From contig JBAMDO010000002.1 in the NCBI GenBank assembly GCA_037074765.1, positions 186,001 to 250,000 on the forward strand: a stretch of 64,000 nucleotides of DNA. The letters run 5' to 3'. The position numbers and the translations under genes were made by a program. Positions 23,595-38,300 of this stretch are shown here, one piece after another. Numbering within the stretch: the first letter of the stretch is position 1; the number at the start of each line of letters is the position of its first letter. The stretch is from Mansonella perstans (Eukaryota > Nematoda > Chromadorea > Rhabditida > Onchocercidae). The notes beneath the pieces were generated by a model. That model searched no databases, was not told the DNA's origin, and saw only the letters and a list, made by a program, of their open reading frames with translations.

Positions 23595-26500
23595 CCTATC
23601 TCTTTTCTTTCTGTTATCCTTTTTTTCATCAACTTTTTTTTCCATTTCTTTGTTTTTTCAATTTTACTTTTAAGAAATGACAATGGCACATTATAGTCTA
23701 TCATTGATTTAAGAAATGAAAAAATTAGTTGTGAAGATAATACTATCATTGAAGAAGCATTCTCTCTTCCCCCTCTTTTTCTTTCTTTCTCTTCATTTTC
23801 TTTTTTCTTTTCAATGGCAAATGTTTTCATGGGAAAAGCATGAAAAAGGAGAGAGGCAGAGAGGCAAAGAGAGAGGAAAAGATAACAGATAGCAGTGCAA
23901 CCAATACTTCCTTCCTTTTTCAATTTAATTTAACAATTTTGTAAAGATTTAAAAAATAAAAATTAATTTCTCTTTGTAAAATATTTCATCACAAAAAAGG
24001 AAAAGATAATGTATCATTGAGAGAGGGACAAAAACGATGGTTGAAGGGAATATTTCAAATTTATGAATTTTAATTTAATTCTTAACAGAGGTTGGGGAAA
24101 AAAGTAGTAAATTCATTGAAATATATTAATTCCTTTGTCAATTTTAATTTTAATTTTAAATTATTCTTGCATTATAATTTATTCGTAAATTTTGAGCTGA
24201 AATCGTCATAATTTGAGAAAGATACAAATGCAAATATATATATATTTCTTTAGAAGTTCTTAAAGAACTTTATATATATGCTATCATTATTCGGTGCGGA
24301 ATTAATTCTGGTAGTTATTCTAATTTAATTTCATTTGTGAATAATAATTAGTTTTTGTTTTTGTTGGATGAGAAAGGATTCAAGCAAATAATTATTTGGC
24401 ATAATTTTGATGAATGAAATTTATTTTATATTTTTTGCGGTTTAATTGAAAATTAGTCAAGCACTAATGCACATTTGATAATTGAATTAGAATGGATGGG
24501 ATTAATTAATTGATGGGAAAAAAGAATTTATATGCTGCATTGCAATTATACAAATTTGCTCCTTTTTTCTACTTTATTTTCCACTAGTTTTCCAACGTAA
24601 TTGATGAGAATTCCAGGCTAAATAGAGTGAAGATGTAGGCCAATTTCCTATCGTATCTTGGCTCTGTTAGGTTTTTCGATAATTTTGGCTCTGTTGAGCT
24701 AATCCATCAGCATAAATCCATGAAAGTTGGAAAAGCAACCTAAGTCTTTCCTCAAGTTTGAATAATAATGTTGTTTATGGTGATGTTGTTGCTGCTGCAA
24801 TATAAATTTTAACATATCATATGACATATTCATAAACGACTATTTTAGCATTGTCAAAAAATAAACTCAATTGCCGATGAAATCATTTGAAATGAAATTT
24901 TCCACCATTCCGAAAACATTAACATTCTCGATTCGAGCTTTTAGCAAAAATTTCCACATATTTGTATGTCAATAAAATTTGACGCAATTCCTCCCAATCC
25001 ATTCATTCTGTATTAAAGGCATAAGAAAGAATAAAGTTTCTGTCCTCGTCGCTCAAAAAAATAAAAAAAAGTGAGGAACTGCAACATTTCAGGACCGCGA
25101 AATTTCTAAAAAAAATATTATTAGTATATTTTCCGAAATACCGAATACTAGTGTTTTCAGGAATCCCGTTCTCTTCCAATTGTTTGGTTTTCCGTAAATG
25201 AAAACCGGTTTATAATTTCGGTAGAACATATTTGCGACAAAATACTTCACTTTCCACAATTCTGTTCATCATCCTGATTAATCCTATCTACTGCTAATCG
25301 AGAAAGATGTTTTATTGAAAGAAAAATTTTAAGTCATTAAAATAACTAGTTTTCAAGAAAATGAAAATTTTTCAGTTATAATTTTTAATTTTAATCTTGT
25401 AAACTTAGAATTAAAATCATTTTTAAATGAATTATTGTTGCAAGCAGTAAAATTAAATAAATCGATGACAAAAAACAATGAAATATTAAAATTTTTTTTT
25501 ATTCTTAAATTTGATATAGTTAATTCATTTCAAGTAATTAAATTCAATCCGTAATTTTTAGCAAAACTTTATAAATAAATCATTTTACTAGAAATGTTTA
25601 GTGAAATCCAAGTACAACTTATTCAAATTACTGGTTCGAATAAAAACTTATTTTCAGATTAACTTTGCATGCAGTACTGTTATCAAGACCAAAAGCTGAA
25701 AAAATTAGGAAGAAATTAATTCCGATATAATTCGGCAGAAAGGAATGTAAAAAATCAAATTAACAAAAAAACAGAAACAATGTTGTTTAGAAAATTAGGA
25801 TCTGATAATACAGAAATAAAATTATGTAAATTCGGTGCAATGGAACAATGGAAAATTGGATAATTTGCATTTTTGTTTGATCAGTACCAGTCTAATTGAA
25901 AATTTGTCCTTGAACTGCACTTTGAAAAAAAATTCACTTTTTCTTTAAATATGATAAATTTTCCTTCTAATATCTTTAGCGGTTTTTCGCATTATTTTGC
26001 TAAAATATTTTAGAGTTCTTTCAAAAGTGACAAAATTCGTCAAAGTTAAAATTATTCAAATTTTAGTAGCAAAAAAGTCATTGAAATGTCGAAATTGCGC
26101 AAAGTTATCAGAATTTCAAAAAAAGCCTGAAAAAACCTTCAGCATTAATTAAATGAAGAAAGTGCACTGTTGCATTGCCTCTCATAGTTCTTTATTCGGT
26201 AAGTCAGCTCAATTTTTTTGAAAAAATTTATTTTCGTTTCCTAGGCATCCATAATAAAATTTTACTTATTGTCATAGCAAAAAAAAATTTGAAAATTCAA
26301 TTTTTTCCGTAAAAAAATAAGCAATTAATGTATTAAAAGTGAAACTGAAAAGTTAGAGCTTTTCTTGGGGTTGATTTTTTTATAAGCTATGAAAAAATTT
26401 TTTCCTTTTTCATTCTCATTACTATATTTGGTAGCAGTTTTCTGTTTTTTCCTGCTTTTCCGTTTCCTCTCTGTTTACTACTTTTTTCCATATATATTTT

Positions 26501-26964
26501 TATCTTATTTTTTTGGAGGGAAACCTGCTGTCAATTTTATTTTACAGCAATAATTTCTCCTTCAATAACTGTTCAACAGAAGTTATTTTCTGTGCTATAA
26601 TCAGCAAAAAGAAAAAAATTTTATAGTTTATGTAATTCAGTGAAGATTCATTTATTAAATTTTTCAGAAGAAAGTTTTTTAAAATTCAGTTCAAAATGCA
26701 TTCTCCTTGAGTGTTGCATCAGTTGATTTCCACGAAAAGTTCTGAATTGATTTAAATATGAAATAAAATTTTTTGGAGCTATTACAAATCACTGAGTGTT
26801 TAATTAATTACCGCTCAATTAAATTATTTGCTTCATAATGAATTAGTATGCTCTCAGCACAAATTTCTTTCCATTCTTGTACACTTTTATTCATTCTGCA
26901 TGAAAACATTCTGTCAGATAAACTTGAAGTATACATACACTAATTGTTAGAGCACTTACGTATG

Positions 26965-27016
26965 AGTTAACTAAGTTAAGTAAGGGGCTAAGTTAACTAA
27001 GTTAAGTAAGGGGCCA
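26965..27016. repeat. 26-bp perfect tandem duplication
   Basis: Two adjacent copies of a 26-bp unit beginning AGTTAACTAAGTTAAGTAAG, at 26965-26990 and 26991-27016. The copies are practically identical, indicating a recent slippage or duplication. Confidence 0.85.
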
Positions 27017-29321
27017 CAGATTACTTTTATTCGAATTTTAATTTTATCTCAGTGATAACAAACTCAGCAAAAAAAAAGTAAAGAAATATAAAAAATGAAT
27101 TCACAAAAAGTAAAAACTAAGCATATTTAGGCAAAAAAGTGGTCAAAACATATTTTCTAACTTTCTAAGATTTTTAATTTTTGCCTTCAGTTTGAAATGG
27201 CAATGTTTGACAACAATAGACTTATTATCAATGACAACTGTCACTCATTGGAACAAAACAAGCAAATGCATATACTTTTAATATGATGCTAATTTTATTA
27301 CTGAAATGCTTTTTCATCAATAACAAACTCACACAAATGGTTGATTAAATAAAATGTGAAATGAAAAATAAAGCTTCGTTAAGTTTTCACGCTGCTACCT
27401 TTTAGTACAAATTTCAAAAAATTTTTGCCGTCATTGGTAATAATTTCATTATAATTTCAATTGCTTCTATTTCAACTTCCATTATTTACGTTGTCGACAT
27501 TTAATAAATAATGTAATATGCATTAAATGTTACTGCGATATCGAAACTCGCATGCACTGTCCATTTGACTACTAAAAAAAAAAAATAAATGCTTATTTAT
27601 ATTGAAAAATTTATAGATCTGGAATATGATACGGTAGAAGCATAGACTATTTGAATATTTTTATAAATATAAAATGTCAAAAATAACTGGTCTTTTTCAG
27701 TTGAAATTGGTTAAATGTATTGGTAAAAAAAGTTTCAATCGGGTTTAAAAATTTTAATTTGATTTGAAAATGAATTTATGCGACATTTTTTGATAGCAAA
27801 ACTTCAATATACAATGAAAAATGAAATTTTTTAGAAATTTAAAAATTTTTTTCTCACAAATTATTATCGAAAATGAAAATTGACAACGAACCAGTGAGAG
27901 AGACAAACAACGGAAAAATCAATAAAATTCTTTTGAGAAATAATGTTTTATTTAAAATTGCAATAATCAATAAATAAACAAAAGCTCTTGCAAAGTATCC
28001 TTAAATATTTGAAATTACCCGAAGGCATGAAGAAAAAATTCCCACTCTCATGAGGGCTTAATTTGAATCTTTCAAAATGCAAACATATGAAAAAAGGCAA
28101 TTTAAAGTATTTTCAGACATTTTTCTTTTTCAACTGAATTAAGCTAATTTTACCTTCATTATTATTGTTTAATTAATAATTAAAAAACTTTTGGGTAGCA
28201 TCACTGCAATCAGTTATTAAGTATATTAATTACTGGATTAGTATGATTGAGAAATTTAACAAGAATGTCATGAAATGATTCTGATCATTTTTAATTAATG
28301 ACAGCTTTAAAATTGTGCAATTAGGACTAATTAACAACTATTTACTAACTCAGTGTATTGTCACTTGGTTCTACTTTTGATTTCATTAAGTAATTACCAG
28401 TAAATATTGTCTTAAATGCTTTTAGGCTAATATTGCATCACGAAATAAACAAACTAGTTTGTTGCGTATTTTCCAAATAACCTAATGTGAAAGCTATTTT
28501 GACAAAAGTTATCTACAGGAAAAAATTGCAAATTAAATCTAAAAAAGTTGAAAAAATTAAAGAAATTTTAAAATTTTCATGAAAAAAATTGAAAAATAAA
28601 CGAAGAAGGAAAGAACTTTAACAAAACGAAAATTGAATAAGTTTAGAATTGAAAAGAAATATAAATTAAACCTAAAAAATTTAGAAATTAAATTTCCACG
28701 TAAATGAAGGTGACAAATTGGGAATTTAAATTCTTTTTGTATCTTCAAAATAAATCTTTGAATCCCGAAGAGTTCGAAAGTATAAAATAATTACAGCTTA
28801 TGGATTCATAATGTGACCTATTTGTCCACCTTTAACCTTTAAGCAAATTCAACGTTTTAATTTCTTAAATTAGCTTTTTTTTGAATTTTTCTTTATTAAA
28901 ACATTACACAGATGAATCATATCAAATCATAATATCAATAAAATTATATGCAATTTTAAAATTTCATTTGTTAATTAATTGCTGCAGCAACTCGAATGAT
29001 GACTGATTAATTTTAGAGCTAATTATCATCCCGAAAATATTACTTACGACCAAAAAGGAACCGAAAATTTTTGAAAAAAAATTTTTCCTTTCATTTCGTT
29101 CAATTGAGATAACTGGCATCATTAATTAATAATGAGAGAAAATTAATGCGTTTTTTGCAGTTAATTGTAAATGACAGATTAAATTAATGGTGTTCTTATT
29201 CAAATTTAATTATTCAGGTACCATTAATTTAATCTTCATTATATTATATAACTGTTATTAAAATTGCCAATTGGATAAATGGAACCAATTATATTTTAAA
29301 CGCGTATTTTTACGATTCTTT

Positions 29322-29346
29322 GATATTATATCAGTGATATAATATC
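29322..29346. repeat. Perfect 11-bp inverted repeat with 3-bp centre
   Basis: GATATTATATC and GATATAATATC flank AGT, giving an 11-bp perfect stem. It lies in intergenic DNA; it may be only an AT-rich palindrome. Confidence 0.8.
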
Positions 29347-32300
29347 TTAGACCTGGCTTCTCAACCTAGTTTTTACTCGTAAAATTTCTAAATTATGCCA
29401 TAATGTTGCCGTAAAGTTAACCAAACGTAGTTTTTAGTTAACCAAGAAACCATGCCTCTTTATAAATTAAACTAAAAATAATTTCTTAATATTTAATGAT
29501 TAATTTTTATTAGTCATATTTTTTAACAACTAAGACATCATGCGAAGTATATTCCTATATTGCGTATTTATTCAAGCACTGGAGGAGGCAAGCAAGGGTC
29601 AAAAATATGATCTAGAATATAAGGCCTTCGGGCTATCACTTATATGAAAAAAAAAATGTTTTATTTAAGAATAAGTAAATTTTTTTGTTATTTTCTGACT
29701 GCTTCAATCTGAAATTTTAAATGAAAAATATTTCAAATTTTAGTTGGAAACTTCCGAAATTATATAACGCATGAAACTTCATCTTCTAAGAAAGCAATGC
29801 AATATTCGGAATTATAAAAAACAATAAAAGATTCGGAAACTTTAAAAAAAGCAACCAAATATCCTGAGATATTTAAGAAAATAATTTATTGCTATGAAAT
29901 AGTTATGGGATGTTTTTTTTCCGTTATTATTTCTTAAGTATTTGTGATTAAACTGAAATAATACTTTCGTTTTCCGTTATTACTTTTCAAGTATTTACGA
30001 TTAAACTCAAATAATGCTTCCGTAAATGCTTGTTTTTTAACAAAATGATAAATAATCATCGATTGGAACGGCATTTCCACTGGTAAAATAAAACATAAAA
30101 TAAAACGTTCTAAATTGTTCTAAACCTTTTTTTTCCAATCTTTCTGTCGAAAAATTTTATATGTCAAAATTTGTAATAATACTTGAAAAGTTCCCTAACA
30201 CTTTTATTACTTTGCTTTTGTTTGCAATGAAATGATAAGATTTTGATTAAATTCAGTAAAATTAAAAATTACAACTTACAAAAATTACAGTACTTTGTAA
30301 TTGAAGGATAATTTCAACGCTACTGGCAAGAAAAGTATTTCGGTGGGAAAAATGAAGTGGTAAATTGTTCGTTCAGAAGTTTTCTGCTCCCTTAATTAAC
30401 TGATGGCAAGAAATTCGTTTTTAATATTTTAATAAAAAAGCAAGAATAAAGATTTTGACATTTTTCATTAATTAATTAATTAGTAACATTGAATACTGCC
30501 AAAAAATTGATGTTACTGAATTTTATAATTTATAATATATTTGGCAAAGAAATTTCAATGTTTCATTTTAAGAATTGAAAAAAAATGAAATGAAAAATGG
30601 AAGAAGTTTAAAAAGTTGAACATTGCATGAAAATGGTAGGCACAAAGTTTACTTTGCAAAGTTTTGTGGCCAATTTTTCTTCCTTTGGGAACAGAACAAA
30701 AATTTTACCTTTCAAAAAAACGAAAATGTTTGAAATCAATTGATTAATGCAAATAGAAGTGAAAAAAATAATTTCCAATTAAAAAAAATTAAATCATTTA
30801 AATTTTAATAGCGGTGCAATCATTCCTTTCTTGCTATTTATTTGATTTTAAAATTTGTGATTAATTAAATCGTTTTTCATTTTTAAATCTTATCTTGCTA
30901 TTACTGTAGACATTATTCAGTAAGAGATAAATTAAAATTAGTTAGTGGAGAGCTTTTTTGTTGAGAAATTTTTGAAGTTTAAATAAATTAAAATAATTTA
31001 AGCATCAATTGTTGGTGAATTTTCAAAATATTCCACTGAACGAAAATAATTCTATGAGATGGTATATGTGTGAAAGAAAAGTGATTTAAAAAGTGATTAC
31101 TGATAATTTCAAATACTTGTATTCTTTTTCTTTCTTCCCTCTCTTTTTCTCTCTCTTTCCTCTTTCTCTTCATTCTGCTCTAGAAGACGAAATGATAAAA
31201 TGGAAAGATTGGATTTGTTGAAAGGTAAAAGAATGAATGATAAGGCAACTATCGTGATAAGGATGGGAAAATTGAAATCTAATGAAAAGGAAAAAGAAAA
31301 GCAAATTTAAACAAGGAGAAGAAGGAACGGAAGGAAGAAAGGAAATAGAAACATATCCGTTGAGAGTGAAAACTTCCAACATTTATCAAGTAGCGATTGG
31401 AAAATATTTGTTAAAAGTATTTCCTCACCCCTTAAAAAAATAAAAAGAAAAAATTCATAAATTTAAGTCAAAAATTTATCAAAAATTTAAGAGCAGAAAG
31501 AAAAAAGAATTTCTTCAACTTACTGTAAAAAGAATCAATTTAATCTTTGAACATGGAATGCCTAATTTTTCATTTTCTCTTTCACCAGTACATTATCACT
31601 TCATTGAATTAAATTCTTATATAATTTATTATCAAAAAAAAAACAGAGATCCATCAGAAACAGCATTATTAGTTTATTATTTTTGATCATTGTGAAATTT
31701 CCGAAAATTTTCATAAATAGTTATATGTTTTAAATTAATTAAGCATAAATAATTAGTCATTCTCCAAAAAATTTTCATTTTTCTCTGAAATTTTTCGTTT
31801 ATTTTTTCCAAATTCCTTTAACATCCAAAAAGAAGAATTAATAATTGAATAAGTTATAGTAATTCAACGAGGAATTATACATATCGGAATGTATTCAAAA
31901 ATGCAAACTTTCGAATAAATGAAAATAATATGCAAATGGGAAAATTTCTAATTTGAAATTCATTAATTTCGTATTCCATCAAACTGAACATATATGAAAT
32001 AAGAAGATTGTTAATTGAAAAAAATTAAAAAGGAACGATAAATTATGAAAATGTGTCACTGGTTTGCAGTGAAGAAAGATGGAAAGGAATGAAATGAAAG
32101 TCTGAAGAGGCACTAAGACTGATGTGAGTACGTTGAATGTTTTAGACTTTTTAGACCCTTTGGGCTTCATCATTAAGAAAATGAATTTAGGATCTTTTCT
32201 GGCGATTGTCATGGCTGGGCGTTCTGTTTCATCCCCTTCCACTCATGATAGTTAGTTGTCAAAAATGAAAAAAAAACGACTGAAATGTTCGAAAAAATTC

Positions 32301-32616
32301 TGCATGCAGATCTTCCTGAATATATTCATATATTTACATATATCAGTGTGGCTCTTGTCTTTTTTAGTCTTGTCTAGTTTTGCCTGCTTCGTCCTAATCA
32401 AGCCTACTATATTCTAGGCTAACCTAATTGCGAATGCTTATAAATATCCTGTTCTTGATTGTTGTCTATTCACTTTTCTCTTCTATGACAAAAGCTCATT
32501 TATGCATCACTTGTTTGATGAAAAGCTTCAAATTATTGTCCTTAATACACAGAAAAAAAAGAAAAATTAAAACGAAGCTTTTAATGCAATTCGACGAAAA
32601 TATTTTCTATTATAAA

Positions 32617-32660
32617 TACACACATACACATACATACACACATGCACACAAAAACATGCA
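32617..32660. repeat. CA/CATA microsatellite
   Basis: ACACACATACACATACATAC-type repeat in the unc-80 to mapk-15 interval. Confidence 0.8.
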
Positions 32661-34953
32661 TTCATTTACTGTAACTTTATGACAGTCGTTATCAGGGATC
32701 ATGAGATTAAAATCAGGCAGGAAAGATTTAAAAGATAAACTATCGGTCATTTATTATTTAATCAATAAATTCATGTATTTATTAATCCACTTAGTTGCTT
32801 GTTTATTTGCATATTTTAAATTACACTTATTTATTTGCTCATTAATTCATTCATTGGTCCAATCATTTGCTTATTCCTTAATCATTCATACTGCAGCATT
32901 TTCATTTAGCATTTTGCAGATGTGCAACACATACGTGTATGAATCCAGTTATTTCAAGTTATATATGAATAAATGTATACGGTTAGACATTGAGACCCCT
33001 GATTGAATTAGAATTTAGAAAAAAGGAAAGGCTTCTCTTTATCCTATTGAAGAACAAAAAAGTTATCAATTACATACTCAATCGAAAAGTTTTTTCCAAC
33101 ATTACTCTTTTTAATATTACTCTTCTAGTTATAAGAATGAATAAAAGAATGAAATTGAAATTTCCCCTTTTTTCATTCATATTTATTCGTATTCAAGTAG
33201 AACTTGAAAAGCCTTTTGGCAAAAAAAAAAAGTCGTCTTTTAAACGCAAAATGGAAAATCCGTAAAGAGAATAGAAGATTTTTTTTCTCGAAAAAAACTT
33301 GTCAAAGTGAATAAGGAATTGCTAGTTTTTAAACACAGGAATGGCAATTTCCGAATTCCGATCCAGATTCCGATTGTAAAGATTTTCATATTGTTATAAA
33401 TAACTTTCAGTCAATGAATACCATCAGCATACTAATAGTGCAGGGTAAATGCAACTCTGGATGTTTAAGGATATTACAGATTTCTTTAAATAATTTATTA
33501 ATGAGAAACTGATATGGAGAGGAAAAGAACTAATTACAAGATTAATTCAAGGTTTTTTTATTCCAAGTTATTTTTTTAAAAACTAGGATTTTATCGATCC
33601 AAAAATTTTTCCGAATTTAATCTCTAATCGATATATGAATTTTTTAATGATGAATTAACTTTATCGATCTATGAATTTTTTAATTTTTTGTTTTATCAAA
33701 AGTTTTCTTGATTACATATGTTATATTGATGAAAAATATAAATGTGCATAGGATCTGACTCAGTCAATTTATTTCAGTTCATTTTCACTAAATTTCCCAG
33801 CGCTGCTTTATGTTATGACTACAGAGATAATTTGAGGTTTCCTAGTCCATGTGATTGATTTATCCATGCGCATCATATGAATTCTCTAGAGTTTTGAATG
33901 CACCCAAATTTTAGCTTTCCGAAAATTTCCAGACTAAATAGAAGTTAAAATGGAAAAAATGCGAATGCAAAACGAACTTTTCAAATGGGGCAGGTAAATT
34001 TCATTTTAATTTCAACACAATGAGAACATGAAATTCAAGAAATGATGTACAAAAGCACCAATTACAATAATTAATAAATTAACATTTCCATTTCCTTCTT
34101 TTCATCAATATACGTAACAATAAGAAGAAAAAAATTTTTTTGCTAAAATTATTTATTGGCAAATTAAATTTCTATTTTCTATCAAAAAATTTTCATCAGC
34201 TCTTTGTGTAAGCTAAAATAACTAAAAATAAATTTCAAAAAAAATTTCAAAATTATAATTAAATGAAAAAAATATATGGGATTTTTAACGATGTAAATAT
34301 CGATTTGTTTCATATATTGTAAATATTACAAATGTTTGATCTAATTATTCTATCAGAAATGAGCAAAAGTGAAGGAGAAGGAAAAAAAAACACCGAAATT
34401 GCGAAAAAAATTGAAATTCATATATATAATTTGACCGTTGAAAAAATATAGCTATTTATATCAGATCAGATTCTGAAATTATTCCAAAATATAAATTAAA
34501 ATTAAACGCCTAATTAATTGCTTAGCAACGCATCAATAACCATTGAAATGCATTAAAGCAAAACAATTACGCACAGTAATTTTTGACTACATTATAATAT
34601 ATGTTACAAAGTTTATCACATATTCTATTTTATCATCAATTATATCATCAGAAATGTGATCAATCAATTCTGATCGATGCGATCAATTGATCAGTTTTAT
34701 TTTACTAGCAAATGTAAATCTATTGGTAACTATGTAAAAATTATACAAAAAAAATGATAAATGGATTTTTCAAGGGACGCTTTATTATCTTAGCACCTAA
34801 TTCTTAAAAAATTCATTTTTATTATCCTATCATTTAATTCGTAAAAAATTCAGATCATATTTGTAATTGATTAATGGTAATCATAAGATAAGAGGCTAAA
34901 GTAAACTGAAAATTGTTATCATTGTATCTTTTGTTTTCAAACTTTTCCCTATC

Positions 34954-35024
34954 ATAAAGTCCATCAATTATGCTTAATATATTTATCCGCTCAACTATTA
35001 ATTTTTTATTAAGCATAATTAATG
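34954..35024. repeat. Inverted repeat with about 22-bp arms
   Basis: The left arm includes AATTATGCTTAAT (34966-34978) and the right arm ATTAAGCATAATT (35008-35020), a perfect 13-bp stem. The pairing extends outward through AAAGTC/GACTTT with one small mismatch/indel, for roughly 22 bp around a 29-nt loop. It lies about 310-370 bp beyond the mapk-15 stop codon and could be a hairpin or the remnant of a small palindromic element. Confidence 0.75.
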
Positions 35025-35156
35025 ACTTTGTAATTAACTTAATGAATTTTTCAGTAAATTCAAAAAGTATGAAAAAATTTTAAAAAAGATTAGATGAATT
35101 TGATGATCAGTGATAAATACAAGTCGTTTACTGAAATGAACCAATTATCCGTGATG

Positions 35157-35162
35157 TTTATT
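35157..35162 (-). terminator. Candidate polyadenylation signal of mapk-15
   Basis: AATAAA on the minus strand, 166 nt past the mapk-15 stop codon. It is the first canonical hexamer noticed downstream; other AT-rich variants occur nearby. Confidence 0.45.
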
Positions 35163-35327
35163 TCCAATCAATATATTTGACCTGAAAATAAAATGATATT
35201 GAAAAATTTTAAATCGAAATTTGAACTTAAATGACAGATTTAAAAAAGTTAACATAATAAAATGCTGAAATTAATTGATGGATTAAAAAGTTGCAAATAA
35301 TAGCATGTGTCAGAAATAACAATACAC

Positions 35328-38300
35328 TTATGATGCAAAATGTTTTGCCGATTTCCGTAAGTTTGTGAAAATTCCGGTACGATTTTGTGAACGATTTTTT
35401 GAATGAGCTTTTACTGATGGCAACACTGCTCGTTCTCTACAAACAACACCATTCTGTGATATTTCTGCACTTTTTGCTCGTCCTATAATTTTAGATTGTC
35501 AATCAGGAAATAAATCCGGTCATTTTCTCACACTGCTATCGAATTCAACATTTTAAATTTGAACATTTGTTTATCATTTTGCAAAAATTTCAACTGCGTT
35601 TTTCTCTCAAAAATTATTATTTGTAATACGATATGTAGCAGAAACTTGATGGATTTAATAACTGTGCCTATATTTTAACATACAAGAGGTGATCAACTAT
35701 TAACCTCTTGATGGCTGTTTGTTTTCAATGGTTACTGCAATAGTGTTCTTGGGTTTATCAATAGAATATGACCGATAAACTGATCGAGATGTATCATAAT
35801 CGGTATCGCTGCATTCAGCTTGCGCAATTGGCGCTTTTCGTTCTTTTACTAATTGCTTCGCAGTACATATAGCATTATTTGATGATGATCGACGAGCAGC
35901 ACATGGCAAACGACCATTTGCAGCAGCAACAACGCGTCCATTTGTGTTCGAAAGCGGTGCTGGCATAGTTGTTGTTGCTGTTGTTGTTGTTGCAGTAATC
36001 GTATTGTGTGACCTAAATTTTTGACCAAAATGTATTTTTATGGAATTTTCATGAAAGTGAATTTATATACCAAGTGTGAAATAAATTGAATTCAATTAAT
36101 TTTCAATTTTTTCAATAATAATCGCGAGATATTATAAGAGTTAGTTGTTTGGAAGTTGGTTACTTCGGACATTCTGCAAGACTCCAAATATTAGACTAAC
36201 AAACAAAAAAAAATTTTTTTCACCTTTGTCTCATTTTTCATATCTAATTAATAAAAATTTCGAACTTTTTGAATTCGACAAAAAAATTAAACGCAAAATT
36301 TGAAACAAATAGAAACAAAATAATTAGAAACAAATACTTTAAATACTGGTCAATATTAAAAAAAAAAATTTACATAATATTTCAACAGAACTTGTCAAAG
36401 TTACTAATTACCAATCATAAACTCTTTCAAAGAAAAACAAAAAATTTTTTGCAAAATTTTAATTTAACAAATTTACTTTCCCTGTTTACTTATTTCAATA
36501 GAACAATTATAATTTATTTCATTTCATTTGAAAAATTATTTAAATTTATAACTTTTATCGATAAATTTAATTTTTTACTTCTTGGTAGATCGATTGTGCT
36601 GTGACCGTTTCACATATGTTCTATTTTGTTGTATCATTTCGTATAACTTATTCCGATAGTCATCAATGCTTAGCTGTATATGATCCGGTAGTGGTAACAG
36701 AATATCGTAATTTAATGCTGGCTCATCAATTGGTGAATGAAATTGCAAAACATATGGATGTATTAGACATTGATCAACATTGAAGCGTTTATGAGGAGCA
36801 AATATCAGCAGCCTAAAATAAAACTTATCACAATTATTCAACAAATATTATTTCTGGAATAATATTACTTCATCATTTCAGATTCTGATTTGATTAAAGT
36901 TTTCTTCATTAATTCATTCATATTCATACAGATTGATTATTTTAATGAATTCATATTTAAATGATATGATAAGTTTCGTTCACTAATATAATACCGGAGT
37001 TGGTCTAGATTTTTCTATTCTGGTTTGGTTGTAGTTTTCTTTAAATTTATTTAATTTCATTTTTATTTGCAATGAACTGGGATCGAAATTATATTTACTA
37101 ACATCAGGAATTAGTCTACAATTTCCTATTGGGTTTGAATAAAGTTTCCTTTGAATTTATTTAATTTCATTTACCATTCATAATAAACTGGGATATTTTG
37201 TTTGAAGAGTTTATTATGTTTACTAACATAACATCGGAATAAATCTAGAATTTCCTATTCCGGTTTATTAAAGTTTTCTTTGAATTTGTTTTCATTTATA
37301 TTCATATTGTTATGAATATAAAATCTAGGATATTTTGATTTTTAATTTGTTCCTCATTTAAATTTCATTTTAATTTTTGGATTTCCGTTATTTTTTCCTG
37401 CTAAATATTCCTCACACTTTACTGGCTTTTTCTGCATTTTAAAAATGAAACGAATTTTCTTTTAAAGAAAAGAAAAACCAATGAACACTTTTGAACTAAA
37501 TCAATAGCCTGAGGATCTGAATTGATCAAATATAAATCCAGTGGTCGTTGTGGCCTTCGTGGCATCTTCTCTAATACTGATGACGCATACTGCGATCCGA
37601 TACTTTCGATGTCTAACTAAAATTATTTCAACTATCTTGATCTTTTCTTTTAGCATTTTAAAACTTAACTGAAATATATTTTCCCCCGTTTTTTTGTGCA
37701 ATTTTAGTGATAACATAAAAAATGTAACAAAAGTTATCAAAACTAAGCATAAATTGATGATGTTCAAATTAACAAATGAAATAATTTGATGACATTGAAT
37801 TTTTAGTATTTCATTTCAAATTAAACCAAAACTTTCCCTTTTTCTTTGTTTTTCTATCATATTTTTTCAAAATATTTTAAAAAGTTTCCTTCGCTTTCAA
37901 AATTCGTTATTGATAATATTTTTGAACAAATGACAAAGTAATAAAAGTTTTGTTCTTTTTTTTTTTCAAAAACAAATTTAATAAAATAAATGAAAATACC
38001 TTTGATGGCCTCTGTATAGTGTTCATAATTCGCTCAATTTGATTAATTGTTGAAGTGCCAGGAAAAAGTGCATGGCCAAGAAGCATTTCAGCAAGGATAC
38101 AGCCTAAACTCCACATGTCTACACCTTTCGTATAACATTTTGCTGCTAATAAAATTTCAGGTGAACGATACCACCGTGTTGCAACATATTCCTAAAAAAT
38201 TTGTAAATTTTTCATTGGTATCTTTGCATTTTGCTAACTTCTTACAGTAACTATCTTAAGGAATATAGGCCTTAATCAAATAGTAATTGCAAATTTACTT

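Larger units (their letters stand above)
22748..35156. other. Intergenic interval without a supportable gene
   Basis: This 12.4 kb lies between the unc-80 5' end and the mapk-15 3' end. Open frames are short, low-complexity, and lack joined exons that make a recognisable protein. It holds microsatellites (23.1-23.6 kb, 32.6 kb), small tandem and inverted repeats (listed separately), and a slightly GC-richer patch near 24590-24760 that repeats TTGGCTCTGTT twice. The unc-80 promoter should be just right of 22747, but I see no convincing TATA or other defined element. Confidence 0.75.

Noticed and set aside
23429..23923. Overlapping frames of 61-130 codons on both strands (Ser-Leu and Arg-Glu runs)
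   Set aside because: All derive from CT/GA dinucleotide arrays and have no splice-joined partners.
36269..36604. 111-codon plus-strand frame rich in Lys, Asn, Ile and Phe
   Set aside because: AT-rich random frame in a mapk-15 intron on the opposite strand; no motif.
37501..37767. 88-codon minus-strand frame ([12 protein letters not shown]...)
   Set aside because: It is mapk-15 exon 6 read in the wrong frame; the exon's real frame gives [20 protein letters not shown].
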